From: Diphasiastrum complanatum
Lineage: Eukaryota; Streptophyta; Lycopodiopsida; Lycopodiales; Lycopodiaceae
Direction of reading: 5' to 3'
DNA length: 64,000 bases
Assembly: GCA_029204225.1 (NCBI GenBank)
Contig: CM055101.1
Location: forward strand, 40,219,961 to 40,283,960
The notes under the pieces are model-generated. The model was not told the DNA's origin. It saw only the letters and a program-made list of their open reading frames with translations, and made no database searches. Below are positions 11,767 to 24,209 of this stretch, in pieces. A program made the translations under genes and the position numbers. The stretch's first letter is position 1. Each line of letters opens with the position of its first letter.

Positions 11767-14700
11767 AGGATCACCAAGTGAAAATCCTCTAGATTCTGTT
11801 GCATGCACCAAAGCGACTACTGTGGATCCAAACCACCCAACCAACTGGAAGCTGAGAGTCAAACCCCAATTAACTTCTCTCTGAGTCACGATGATTGAAT
11901 ACAAGAAAGGAGATGATTCCAACAATCGAAAATTGAAACCAGGTTGTGGAGATGGGCGAGTTCCTACATGTTATAGACTCCAAGAGCCTAGAAATATTCC
12001 ATATAGGATGTCGATTCTCAGCCAAATGCTTTTGATCTCCTTTACATGCACTATAAGTAGTCAATCACCATGCACTAGCTCCGTAAGTCCTAATTAGAGC
12101 ATCTGGGTCCTCACAAGGCTATTAATTATATTAATGGCCTAGTCCAAGAGTGTAACTAATAAATTTGTACACTAGAGTACCGAATATCCAAGTCTAGGAT
12201 TACATCGAATCCTATGTACAAGAGCTGAATGTCCTCATAATGGGCAAGAAGTTCAGAAACCAATTCTTTAACTTTTACACTTACCCAGAAAATCATTACC
12301 CTTAGTTTGACTTCAAATGTCAAATAAGTACTTAGAGGTAGAACAATTCCCTAATTGTTTATCTCTACTCTGAAGTACTACATCAGCTTTCAGAAATACT
12401 CTGAGCGACAAATTTTCCTATTTGGTTTGAGTATCTCCAAACCAATAATATCAACTTGATTCAAATTCAGTTTACATGAATCACTAGGTGAATTAATTCA
12501 TCATTTGAAAGATCATATTCAAAAGCTAAAGAAATTTCACTTTAATCATAGTCTAGAACTTATCCATAATTTCTTGTAGATAATAATGCTTCTTGGTACG
12601 TATATTCTTAGAATATCGAAATATTCCAAGGTACAATACCAAAATCTCTAGGAGATTTATCAAGTCTCAAACAATTATAATTCAATCCAGAGCACTGCAG
12701 TTACTCTAATGAGTTAAATGCCCCATTTCTAGCATCACATGCAATAAATCATCAATCATTTGAATCTCAATAGGTTTACTTGTCTCCTACAAATCCAAAA
12801 ATTTAGATTGAATGTCGTACTCAAGCACATATAGACTACAATCTGTAGCTGAATACCACCCACTAAGGTAAGCAAAAACAAATTTCCTTATGAGAATGTC
12901 TGTGAGATACGTATGTTCTCAATGTTGAAAATACAGTACAAAGGATCATAAATGAACTCACATAAGGCTTCAAGAGTGATTGATTGATTGATTGATACAC
13001 CTATCTATTGCAAAACTAAGATCTTGATCTAGAAAAGCAATATTGGACCCCACAATCGAGAGCAATCAAAAGCATTGATCAAACATTGGATTCTGACCCC
13101 ACACGTGTGTGGTACGGCCTCCAGTACGTCATGTTATCATAGATTAAGTGTAATCAAGTTTATATATTAAAGCATTCACAAAAACTCAAGACAAATCTGT
13201 AGAATCCTCAAGATTGCCAATGTGCTCTCAAAAAACTAAGGCATTACTATGAGAGATAGATAATATGTACAAAAGCTCTTCCCACCTCAAGTTAGGTGAA
13301 TATCCAGCATGTGTAAGGAAGGTGATTGACTATTTTTGCCCTAATTTTTCAATCTTACTTAACCCTAAAGTTTTGCCAAGTTGGTGGCTAGGTAGATCAA
13401 CCACCTCTATTATTCAAGAAATTTGGTCCTATAGTTTAGGATTGACCAAAAAAACCTAACTAACCCTAGGAATGATATCTAACCTATCTAGAGTAGCCTA
13501 CACATGTGGCAACATGGATTCACATGTGTGGGACCCACCTATGTACAAATTTACATGGTTTAATCAAGCTAGTAGAAGTTATCCAAACTATGTGATGAAT
13601 AAGGTAATCAAAGAGAAACGACACGCCAATATCATTTTAGCATTCGTCTTCAACTAGAGAAACTTTATATAATCCTCTAGAACAAAATCTAGAGATGACA
13701 AAGTTCTACTGAATTCCAATTAAATTCAGTGGTTATTCTTGATATTCGTTAAACTTTGTCATCCAATATGATCTCACTGGGATACAGTCAATAACTTAGA
13801 GTCTATTTCCCCTTCGAGAAATATTCTATACCTAGAATTTCCTATATTCTATGCGCATAACTTTTACTAATGAATCACAGTGATTAATATAGATAAAAAT
13901 AGTTCTTCATATTGTTCATTTCATCTGTTAACTTTATTCATGAGTAACCCAACTACTCAAATTAATTGCTAATGATTAAGAATTCTCAAATGTCTAGATG
14001 TAGGCCAACTATTATAACACCACATTTAGAACCTCTCCTAATTTATCACTAAATTAATAGATTATCCTTTCACACAGAAAGAACCATCAACCTGCAAGTA
14101 ATTGTTCTGAATGTTACTTGTTAATATGTCTATGTTCACTGCCTAGTTTAAGTGTATGATATAAACTTAGCACTTAGGAAACCCATAGTAGATCCACAAG
14201 ATTGAGACATACATAATCAAAATATTCCACTATGATCCAATACAAAAAAATACTTTATAATTTGGCATATTCCTCCCAAAATCCGCATATGTTACATAAC
14301 TCACTGAGAATCTTGCAACTTAGCTACTAAAAAACTCTGTTCTTTGTTGAAGTTCACACGTGTGGATTGTCCACTACATGTACTTGTGATCTCCTAAGGT
14401 GTGTAGATGCACCAACATCAAGACTAGATTGAGATTCAAGATCTATCTTTGATTCTATGGCAAAAACACACTACTACATGCATTCAATCACTTCCAACTC
14501 TCACTCACACGTGTGGGAAGTGTTCCAAAAGTATTCTAAGTAAAAACAAGCTGCTCTCCTCGGGTAGAGAGAGAAATCCATCATGAGCTCTCGGGTAGAA
14601 AGAGAAAGCTAGAAATTCAATGACACTCAAAATCCACTCAATCTCAAAATCAATTAGATCCAAAAGGAGGAGTACAATGATACTAATAGATTCATGAGCT

Positions 14701-16280
14701 ACCACTATGCTTAACTATGATTGGATCACACTTTGCCACCTCTTAATCCTATTGGACCATTGATCGATGCACCTCTAAATTCTATTGGACTATATTCAAG
14801 CACACCTCAATTTTCTATTGGACCTCACAAGGTTCCACCTCTAAATCCTATTGGACCTCTTAAGCTTCATCAAACAAAAGCATAACACTTGTCTACACTC
14901 TAATTGGCACAAGTTTGGCTCTATTTTGGCTCAATATTGGCATTACAAGTGGAAATGGATAATTTGCCATCTATGCCAAATTTGACCCTATCAACATCCT
15001 ACACCTAAATTCTTGACTATGAAATTCTATGAGACCCCTATATCAAACATTTTGATTTACTTTACAATTCTCCACACGTGGGAACATCCTCCACACATGT
15101 GAGATTCACTTACAAACTTCTATCATAAAAAATACCAAGCTAGATTTTTGCCAATTTCTCACATTCTTCATGAGTAAATAACATAGCTAGGAAATCTCTA
15201 ACGTGAATAATTCCACATCCTCAAGTTTTTCAACCATCAAACTTTTAATAACAAATTTTTTTCAACTCAGTCAATCCTACATCAGATCTTAGAACTCCTA
15301 CCTAAGATTAGGTCGACTTATACATACATCTTTGGCTACAAGGTTAAGATTGAACTTTATTTCAACATGATCCAATCCATAACATAATGGTATGTGGTAA
15401 ACCCGATCAAAGGAATTTAAGTTTAATCTTTGTCTCTACTATCCATAGACATGAATAACTAAAAATTCAATTCCCAAAGCTCCTCTAGTTCTAGATTATT
15501 CTTGACAATCCCTAGAGAGTTCCTCTATTTCACTTTGGATTGTTCAACCTTTGCACATACATTGGACTTCTCTAAGAAATCTATGCAATTGGTTGATCAC
15601 TTGAAAGTCTTATTCCTATCACTTCATCTCCACCTTTTAAAACAAATTTCATAATCTCAATTAAAAAGTTCCTTAGGACATGATATATAAAATATTAAAA
15701 GATCATAAAAGTAATGAGCATTTGACGATATTACAAAGTAGACTTTTTTCCATATCACAAAATATCCTAAAAAATCAACTATCAAATAGAGATGATCATT
15801 TGGGTTCAGGAAGTCTATATTCCATAAATTTAGTAATTCCTTCATTGTGAATCTGAATCAACTAAAAACTTCAATAGATTCCAAGTCAAATGGAGGTATG
15901 GAAGTAGAATTTCATATAACAATGACCCTCCATAACATAGTTCACCACTAGAAGGTTTTATATTAATCTTAAACCAATTGTCCCGTATTCAATAAATTCC
16001 TAAAAAGTATGGGTTCAAATAAAATAGATTTAAGAGCCTCCATATTTTGTAAATAATGAGATACCATTTGGGATCCGGATCTATATCTCATAAATTTATA
16101 AAATAATCCAAAACAAATAACCAATGAATTCCCCTGTTAGTATTACCATTACCAATACAGTGACCACTAACCATTATAGATCACTCTCACACGAGAAATT
16201 CTCTTTGGAATAATTGATGTCCCATACCACCAGCTTTCCCCCAATAAAATTCTTTGCTTCTAGATCTGTTTACCAAAAAG
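11767..16280. other. AT-rich intergenic stretch, no gene recognised
   Basis: No frame longer than about 65 codons resembles a known family. Visible items are a (TGAT)n run near 12,978-13,000 and several CACACGTGTG/CACATGTG words (for example 13,103, 14,358, 14,507). Short frames lack plausible splice context or motifs. Confidence 0.6.
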
Positions 16281-16281
16281 A

Positions 16282-16500
16282 TTAATTGGCTATCCTATAT
16301 CTAAATATAGAACTCCATTTACAACCAATTCCAGGAGATTCTTCTAGCCATTGAATTTTCTCATGCAGTTCAAGCATGTCACTATAGATGAATACATCAT
16401 CTAAGAAGATCACTAGGCATTGAACCATGTATGGACAAAACATATCATTTAAATATTGTTGAAATAAACCAAGAAGCATTAAGAACTTCAAAACAACCGA
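16282..16500 (-). pseudogene. Ty3/gypsy RT scrap
   Basis: The minus frame reads LFQQYLNDMFCPYMVQCLVI followed by FLDDVFIYSD, matching gypsy RT with the YLDD box altered to FLDD. About 60 codons remain, with no flanking pol or LTR. Confidence 0.65.
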
Positions 16501-17039
16501 ATTAATACTGTAATAGATATCCTATATCTATTTCAAAATCTTTAAAAAGAATTTCATTTCTTCATTAGCTAAAATATTCTTGGTTGCACCAGTTATTATA
16601 AAGAAACACTCTATAATATCCACAACTTAGAATCCAAATTCCAAGATTCCTATATGAAACACATTCCAACTACTTTTTGTGTGAAAATTTTTGGGATTTA
16701 TTTTAATCCAATTGCAACACAAAAATGGTTCCACAAATGGATTAATATCTGACTATTATCCACCTTTTCTCTTGGAATTTTTTATTCCTCGAAATTCTAA
16801 ATGAATAATGGGGAAAGGAAATTAAATTCCCAGAGACAGTTTAAAATGATTCCAAAAAGCTTGATTACTAATTGCATTGTCACTCTCAATCACTTATACT
16901 TTCAAAATTTAAGATAGATTAACATAACTGGTTTACTTGGTCAACCAATCATCTACACCCCAGGCTTCCCCTGCTTCCTCCCTTCTCAAATGTAATTCAA
17001 GCAAAAAGTAACTAAATAATCGATGTTCCAATACTCTAG

Positions 17040-17841
17040 GTCATGGATGTCGTCTTGAATGCTCATTTTATTCATGTTTTGGTCATTCCTTGCTAGCAGA
17101 TAAACTTGTTCGTAGATTAAATTGTTTTGTATGACTGATAGCATACGTCGATTTGTCGCTCTAGTCTCCGCACCTAATACGCTTCCGCAAAGCTAATCTA
17201 AAGCCAAGATAATTTGTGCATGGCTATGAAATTGATCGTGTCGATCCAGTGACTTCGAAGTTGTGATAAAGAAGGGTAGACTTCGATCTGTCAAAGTTGG
17301 TCTAAATCCTATATACGTAGTTGCATGCACCAAGGATTCCACCGCTCTTCCGCTGCGGCCCGTGTTGTCGCGATATATCCCAATAAGCCTTTGGGATGAC
17401 CGTACAATGAGGTGGGTGTGAAGTCTCGTACAATAGTAGTAACATTAGTCCTTGAGATGTGAAGAGTAACAATTTGTTCGAATGTCACTCGAACATTGTC
17501 GAGTCAACGGTTTGTCGACTACTATCGATTGTCAAAGGATTGTCTAGTCGACTGTTGAAGGATTGTCTAGTCGACTATCGATGGATTGTCTAGTCGACTA
17601 TCGATGTCGAGTCGTTGTCAATTGTCATGTCAATTCATCGACTGTCGACTCAAGTTGAGAGACTCATGAGTGGTGACTCTTTGAACTTGCGTGTATTTCT
17701 GCAGGTTCATTTGCATTATTTTTCCGAGTAAATAACCATGTTTGTCTATGACTCTGTCGTGGATACCTGAATAAAATAGCTAGTAATAAATACATAGACA
17801 ACTGGACCAAATGGGTTTGAAGTGAAATTAAAATTCCAACA
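17040..17841 (-). repeat. Copia 3' LTR with 23-bp tandem repeats
   Basis: On the minus strand the polypurine tract AAGGGGGAG is followed by TGTTGGAATTTTAATTTCAC, the LTR start at 17,841. Its first 180 bp or so match the repeat at 62,077. Inside, a 23-bp unit (GGATTGTCTAGTCGACTATCGAT) is repeated three times at 17,537-17,605. The 3' boundary near 17,040 is uncertain. Confidence 0.6.
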
Positions 17842-18970
17842 CTCCCCCTTAATTTGACTTCAAATACTTAAATAACCTTCAGATTTAACATTTTTTCAAA
17901 CAAAATATGCTTGCCTTTAGACAAAGCCTTAGTGAAAATATCAGCTACTATACTATTTTTTGAACAACTCTACATGCTTTAGATGTACCTTTTCTCGAAC
18001 AAAATGAAATTGCATTTCTATATGTTTAGTCCTAGAATAAAATCTAGGATTGAGAAAGTTGAATGCAGCTGATATTATCGCAATTGATAGTAGCTGGTTT
18101 GTTCTGTTTGAAGTTCAGATATTGCAGAAGAAGCCTCAGCCATATAGCTTATATAGTTGCTTGTGTTGTTGGTACATATTCGACTTCAGTTGATGATAGT
18201 GAGATTAACTTTCGTTTTATGCTATTCCAAGAAATTGGTGCAAAAGATAAATAAAAACAGTAACCAGGAGTAGACTTCTTGGTGTCTAAGTCTCCTTCCC
18301 AATCAGAATCAGAATAGCCGTATAAGGTAAATGTGGTAGCAAAATTAGCAAAATAGCAAAGAACTTAGTTATTTTGAGTGTTTTCCAATGTTGGATTCTG
18401 GGATTCGACATGAATTGATGAAGTGTGCTAATTATATGTCAGATTGGGTCTGGTGCACACCATCGCATACATTAATGAGCCAATTAGTGAGTGGTGTGGA
18501 TAATTCTTCATGTCAGAAGTCTCAGCATATGTCGAAGGACACATGTCTTTATAGAGAAAAGTGTGCTAGTTATATGTCAGATTGGGTCTGGTGCATACCA
18601 TCGCATACATTCATGAGCCAATTAGTGAGTGGTGTGGATAATTCTTCATGTCAGAAGTAAACATGTCTTTATAGAGTTTAAGTTCTAGATCCATTGGTGA
18701 ATCAATTGGCTTTGATTTGAGAATTTTGAATTTCTCTAGAATGTTTCAAAGATATATTTGTTGGCTTAGAAGGATTGTCTTCTAGGTTCTATCACGAAGA
18801 ATCTAAATATCAAGCAAATAATGAACTGTTCGTAGATCTGTCATGTCGAATTCTTTAGAAATATTTGACTTAGTAATCTCTAACAGAGATATAGAATTGC
18901 TTAAAAGTAGACAATCATCTATATAACAATTTAGATCTGAAACTACTTTTTTCCGTATGATGCAATTTAT
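17842..18970 (-). pseudogene. Ty1/copia pol relic (RT and RNase H) with internal duplication
   Basis: The minus strand reads an RT part with FDMTDLRTVHYLLDI (about 18,830-18,760), MYAMVCTRPNLTYN (about 18,600 and again about 18,460), RNase H with DWEGDLDTKKSTPGYCFYL (about 18,300), and a block ending IFTKALSKGKHILFEKMLNL close to the LTR. Stops are frequent. The RT/RNase H boundary segment is duplicated (18,421-18,556 and 18,559-18,677). Confidence 0.7.
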
Positions 18971-19509
18971 GAAAACTTATGGCAATAAATAGACTCGGAT
19001 ATGTCAATAGCTATTTCTCGAAGGAGACATCTTTGAAACAACCATGACTTCCTCACAAGATTCTTTCACGACAACTATTCAGGTTAGTGCCTTAAAAATT
19101 ATTCGGTTGCTGTAACACAAACATTAATGTGGTTGTAGCTACAAGAATGGACTTGGTAAGGTAATGAATAGGATGCTATTAAGTAAGGCACTGGGCCTAC
19201 CTTGCCTACATACAGAAATAGCAAAAGGCTAAACTAATTTTGATCTTTTGCTCACACCTCATAAATAAAGATAACACATGTGATTGTTTTTCACCTACGT
19301 CCCATTGAAATATAATAATAGGTAATAGCCAATGTAACAAGTGTTGAGAACCTAATCGCTCTTAAAAGCACATGGATTTGTGCAAGAGACCATCACATTT
19401 GTAGGGATTGGAACGACATGGATTTTCCCTAATCCTATTGCAAATGTTAGGATAAAACACTTGGCCAAGTATAAACGCACACATGTATTGTTTTACTTCT
19501 AAATTACAT

Positions 19510-19690
19510 ACCTAAAAACAATGCTAAGCAATCTCAATGTGTTTGCTCCTTGCATGGAATGTAGGATTAGTTGCAAGTGATTGGGCTGATTGGTTGTCAC
19601 AATAGATGATTGGGATCTCATCCTCCATGACATGAAGCTCCACCAATAGCCTTTTGAGCCACATTGTTCACAGGTCTTCCTCCTAAATTC
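19510..19690 (-). pseudogene. Copia RNase H scrap
   Basis: The minus frame contains DEIPIIYCDNQSAQSLATNP and FHARSKHIEIA, the conserved copia RNase H block. It breaks off abruptly on both sides. Confidence 0.65.
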
Positions 19691-19843
19691 TAACAATAAC
19701 TTTGGATAAATCCGGCCTTGAAAAAACAAAATGGTTGTAATGTTCCAAAAGGGTGAGAATAGGAGGTTGTAGTATGAGATTGGTTCCTTGAAAAAAAAAT
19801 GTAGCGACAAAAGAAAGCTCCTCTTACTATAAGCGTAGACCAA

Positions 19844-21372
19844 TTTTTTATGTCTTAGGATTGTTCATTTGCACATGAAAAATGAGTTAAAGATGATCTA
19901 AACACAGAAATAATTAAACTAACACTAGCCTATTCCCTTGTTGGATTATGTTGCCCTAATGATGCATGAGACGTTTCTTCTATGTCGATATACATGTCAT
20001 TAAAACCAACATGGAGATGTAGGCTTCCAACCCCATATTACCTCTTTTTCTCAAGGAGACGTCCTTGAACAAATATTGAGAGCAAGACATTTCTGAGGAT
20101 GAGCATGATATCCCATCCCATGACAAACATCATGATCAGAGATGTCATTTGCCATTACAATCACAAGTTGTTCAAAGACCTCCAAGACGACGACCCCTTC
20201 CAACACCGTTTACAATACCAGAAGCATCTATTCTTTCTTATTTCAATAGAGTTCTAGCTCTACCATGACCTGTTGTCTAATTTTTCATATGTGTACAACT
20301 CACGAGTAAAGAACTAGTATGGAATGGCTCTATGGAAAATGAGGTGAATGTAACCGTTTGTTAGAAACTTAAGATGATTCATGCGTATAACCTACTTGAC
20401 CTAAACCTTATACTATTCTTGAAATAAGATAATCTAGTAATGACATTGCGCTATCATTAACCCGTCATTGTCGTATTGCAATCATTAGTACCTAAGGAGG
20501 GTGTTTTGCTTAAATCATTTGGAAATGGATAGCTCTCAAAAGATGTCTTCACCTCCAAGTACGAAGCTATATGTAAAATACCGGTCTGTTTTGTCTTCCC
20601 ACCCATTTCTAGGGTTTATGCAAGCATGTCAAACGCATAGTGCGATACGATCTATTTGCTCATGAGAAACTTAAATGATGGGGTAACGTTGTTTGTTTTC
20701 AAAGTTTAGTCTTGAAGGTATGCGTCTCATGTTTGCATAAGAACATAAGAATGGCTGCTATATGTATGATATTGTTTGGTTTAGGGTTTGGCTCGAGCGG
20801 GCTTGTATGGCATGGATTTGCCCGAGCTATAAGGTGCTTGGACTCCTTAGTGTTGTTATGAGAAGTCCTTGGGGCTAGTATGGCACGGATCTTCCCTAGT
20901 ACCTAGCATTGATGCAAGGGTCATGTCTCCTTATATATTGTGTATTGTAAGATAGCTTCTTATATGTAGAATGTTAATATGAACTTAATATATTTAGTTC
21001 GCCCTTATACTGATCAGTATGGCATCTGCCCTGATACGGTTTCGTTTTAGGACAGAATGTATTGCTAATGATGTAGTGCATGGTAAGAAAGATTGGACGT
21101 ATGATTTTTATTTGCAATTGAGTTGATAGGGTAGTGAATCTTGTTTCAGACATGGATAACAACTGATACTCAGCTATGACACATGTCTTCCTCACGTTGT
21201 GACTAACTCGTGCGGTTGTGGTTTGTGGGATGGTGGCAAGTAACAATTGAGTGTTCTAAAACTTGCTTCGCTTTATGGTACTTTGTACTGTAAGACTTTA
21301 TACAACTTTGTTCTTACCTGTTATGCTATAAATTAAAGGGTTCAAAGAGTTTGGTCTTGACTTGTCAAGAGG

Positions 21373-21440
<68 letters not shown>

Positions 21441-24209
21441 GCCCTAAACATTTTGAAACAAAGCCCTAAGCTTTCTCAACATCATTAGACAAAGTTCTTG
21501 TTGTATTGTTGTTTTGTTTCATCTTGACCACCATAAGTTTTTTTTTTTATGCTCAAGTGTATTGGGCACTTCATTGGGCCTCCGACATTACACACTTCGC
21601 CAACAAGGGCACTCTCGTAGATGTATATTGTAAATAAGGAATTAGACAATAGGTTACTCAGACAACTATGCCAAATAAGTAGTTTAATTTCATGACATTT
21701 GTTATTAAGGACTTCAAAAATAGTGAGCTCTTGCACAACAATACGAGGTTTTGGACTTTGTTGGCCTTGCCTTGCAAAGGCAATACAATGTGTTGAGGTT
21801 GGTCAATGGAGGTTAAAAAAATGTTAATGTGAAAGGACAAACCATGATGGTGACCTCAACTTCTAAGGTTTGGACCTTGGTCAAAGGCCCAACTACATAA
21901 TTAACTAGAAACTCATTTGAACAATGGACACTATGGCATCACACGTAATATGGAATGGAGATGACCTTGAAATTTTGAAATCAATTAATACCTAAAATTT
22001 GAAATTTTGAAATATAATGAGGTAATTCCCTCGTTGGCACAATCATGTGACAAAAGTTCCAAAACTACTTATTAACACAATTATTTGTTATCTTCATGAA
22101 AACATGTATTGACAAATCTACACATCAAAATGAGTATGATCAAAAGCATTTGATCAAGCAAATAAGCAATGTTTTATATTGACATTTCTAATTCCACTTG
22201 GCATTCATGAAGCATGTCTAGCGATGAAGGCAAACAACACATTTGAACTAAGCAAACAACAAACTACAAAAGAATTTCTCTAACCTTGCATTCTTCACTC
22301 GATGACTTTCCATGAGCACACCATCCTCCTTGTAAATCACAATACAAATGAACTCACACGTGTGAATAGCTCGATAATGTAGTATATCGTAATGGCTTGA
22401 TATATGTGGTGGAAGGTGTGCAACGATGACAATCCCAAAATTTCTCTCAACAATTGCATAGAGCTGGTCATGATGATATCCACGTAGAGATATACATGTC
22501 TCTATGTTTCAGGACGAAAGTTCTTGATCCATTCTATGTGAGTCTCACGAAGCTTCATTGAAAAAAAAGAAAAGAAAAAAAAAGCAATTCTACTTCGACT
22601 CCATTCGAAAGACATCTACCATTGTGGCTATCCATGCTCAAAAAAGTAAAATGCATTGGAGGTGCCTTTGTTGGGTAAGAATTAGCAAAGAAAATAACTT
22701 GTGCATCAAAAAGACAAAAGATGTTTACCCTCATTCCATCAAAGTGTGTAGACATTATGATATTAAATGGATCTTATTCCATGAACTAAGACAATGAAAT
22801 TGTTAAAGAAACTCTCTTTTCATAATCTTCCAACTTGTGAGAAATTAGAAAAAAATACGATTTATGTCTTTATGAAGCAATAAATCCTTGAAAATGCATA
22901 GAACTTGTTTATCTGCTACCTTGAGGTTCTTTTTTCCCAAAAATATGCTCAAGACACTAGCAACTAGTACTCATTTATATCATTTATTTGTAGTGAACTT
23001 TTTTTTGGATCATATATAGTTCATGGTAGGGTTGCACATTCTTGCGTCTTTTGCAAAGCTATGAGGATTACCATGAGAGCATTCGAGGGACTAGTTGCAA
23101 GTTCAGTAAACATTTTATTCAAATCTTCTTCATGAACTACGGAACATCTACATGTACATGGTATAACTTTTGCATCTCCTTTATGATGTGATACAAAACA
23201 CTGATCCTTGAATCATGAAATAAGTGAAGCACAAACTTGGATGAACTTACACAAGGCCTTTCTCTAGCCTTTGTTTTAAGGACAGTCCCTACACACTACC
23301 AACTGAGAACAAAGTTTAGTATTATTTAGTGAATTCAATTTTAGATTAGAAAACTATACATGAACTTTTCAATCACATAGCCTTGCATTCTTAACTACTA
23401 GTGTTATACAGTTCGGCAAGAACCTTGCAAGTGATAGCGATGAGTTGGTTAGGACTTCTACCCTCTATTTGAGGTCATGGGTTCTCGACTCCGATCTGCC
23501 ACGCAAATGAAAGTATGCGAGAGAAATAAAAAGGCATTCAAGAAGTGAAAAAAATGCAAAACAAACCTTATAAACCTTGGACAAGCCAAAAAGCTCGACA
23601 CTTAAAGTTGATGATACACCAAAAGTTGAATATATAAAGGCTACTCTAGTCATCAAAAATTAAATGCAAACACAAGTTGAAGAATTGATGCCTTTCTGTC
23701 GAGCATGTGCACAAAATTGAATATACATAGTGATCCAGTCCAATGAGATAAGTTACTACTGACGTTGTAAACTTGCTATACTTGCAGGTATTAAAAAAGC
23801 TTCAATTAATGAATTAAAAGAAGCTTGCAATGAAGTTATTTTTGAAAACAAGAAGCAAAACATAAAATTTGGCATTCCTAAGCTCAATGACTCGTGGCCA
23901 TAGAAAACCCATATACTCACTTTCTATGGATAATGGCATAAAAGGATTTTGGACCTCACCAGCCGCTAATCATACAAAGCTTGAAGCCTATTTGGAATAA
24001 ATAGCCTCTCCAACAAATTTGCACTTGGAAGGGTCTGCTCTGCCTCCATAATTGAGAAAGGTTGAATGATGCACTCGATTTGCAGTGTCGAACATGCACC
24101 CCAAACATTGCTCTGGCATAATCCATGTGGTACCTCATAGTACATAGCTTTTAGGATGTATTAAATGAGAAAGCACGACATCCAGGTATAGTGACGTGGT
24201 TGGCATGCT
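19844..24209. other. Intergenic stretch and TBL2-like 3' flank, no gene recognised
   Basis: Nothing resembles a known protein. The part just below 24,210 is the inferred 3' UTR and downstream region of the TBL2-like gene; I did not find a convincing AATAAA within 1 kb on the minus strand. A (CT)n run lies at 21,375-21,438. Confidence 0.55.
21375..21438. repeat. (CT)32 microsatellite
   Basis: About 64 bp of uninterrupted CT dinucleotides. Confidence 0.97.

Noticed and set aside
14505-14705. Minus frame rich in Leu/Ile
   Set aside because: Low-complexity hydrophobic translation of AT-rich DNA without any motif or plausible gene context.
23956-24138. 60-codon minus frame below the WD40 stop
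   Set aside because: Lies in the inferred 3' UTR or flank of the TBL2-like gene and has no motif.
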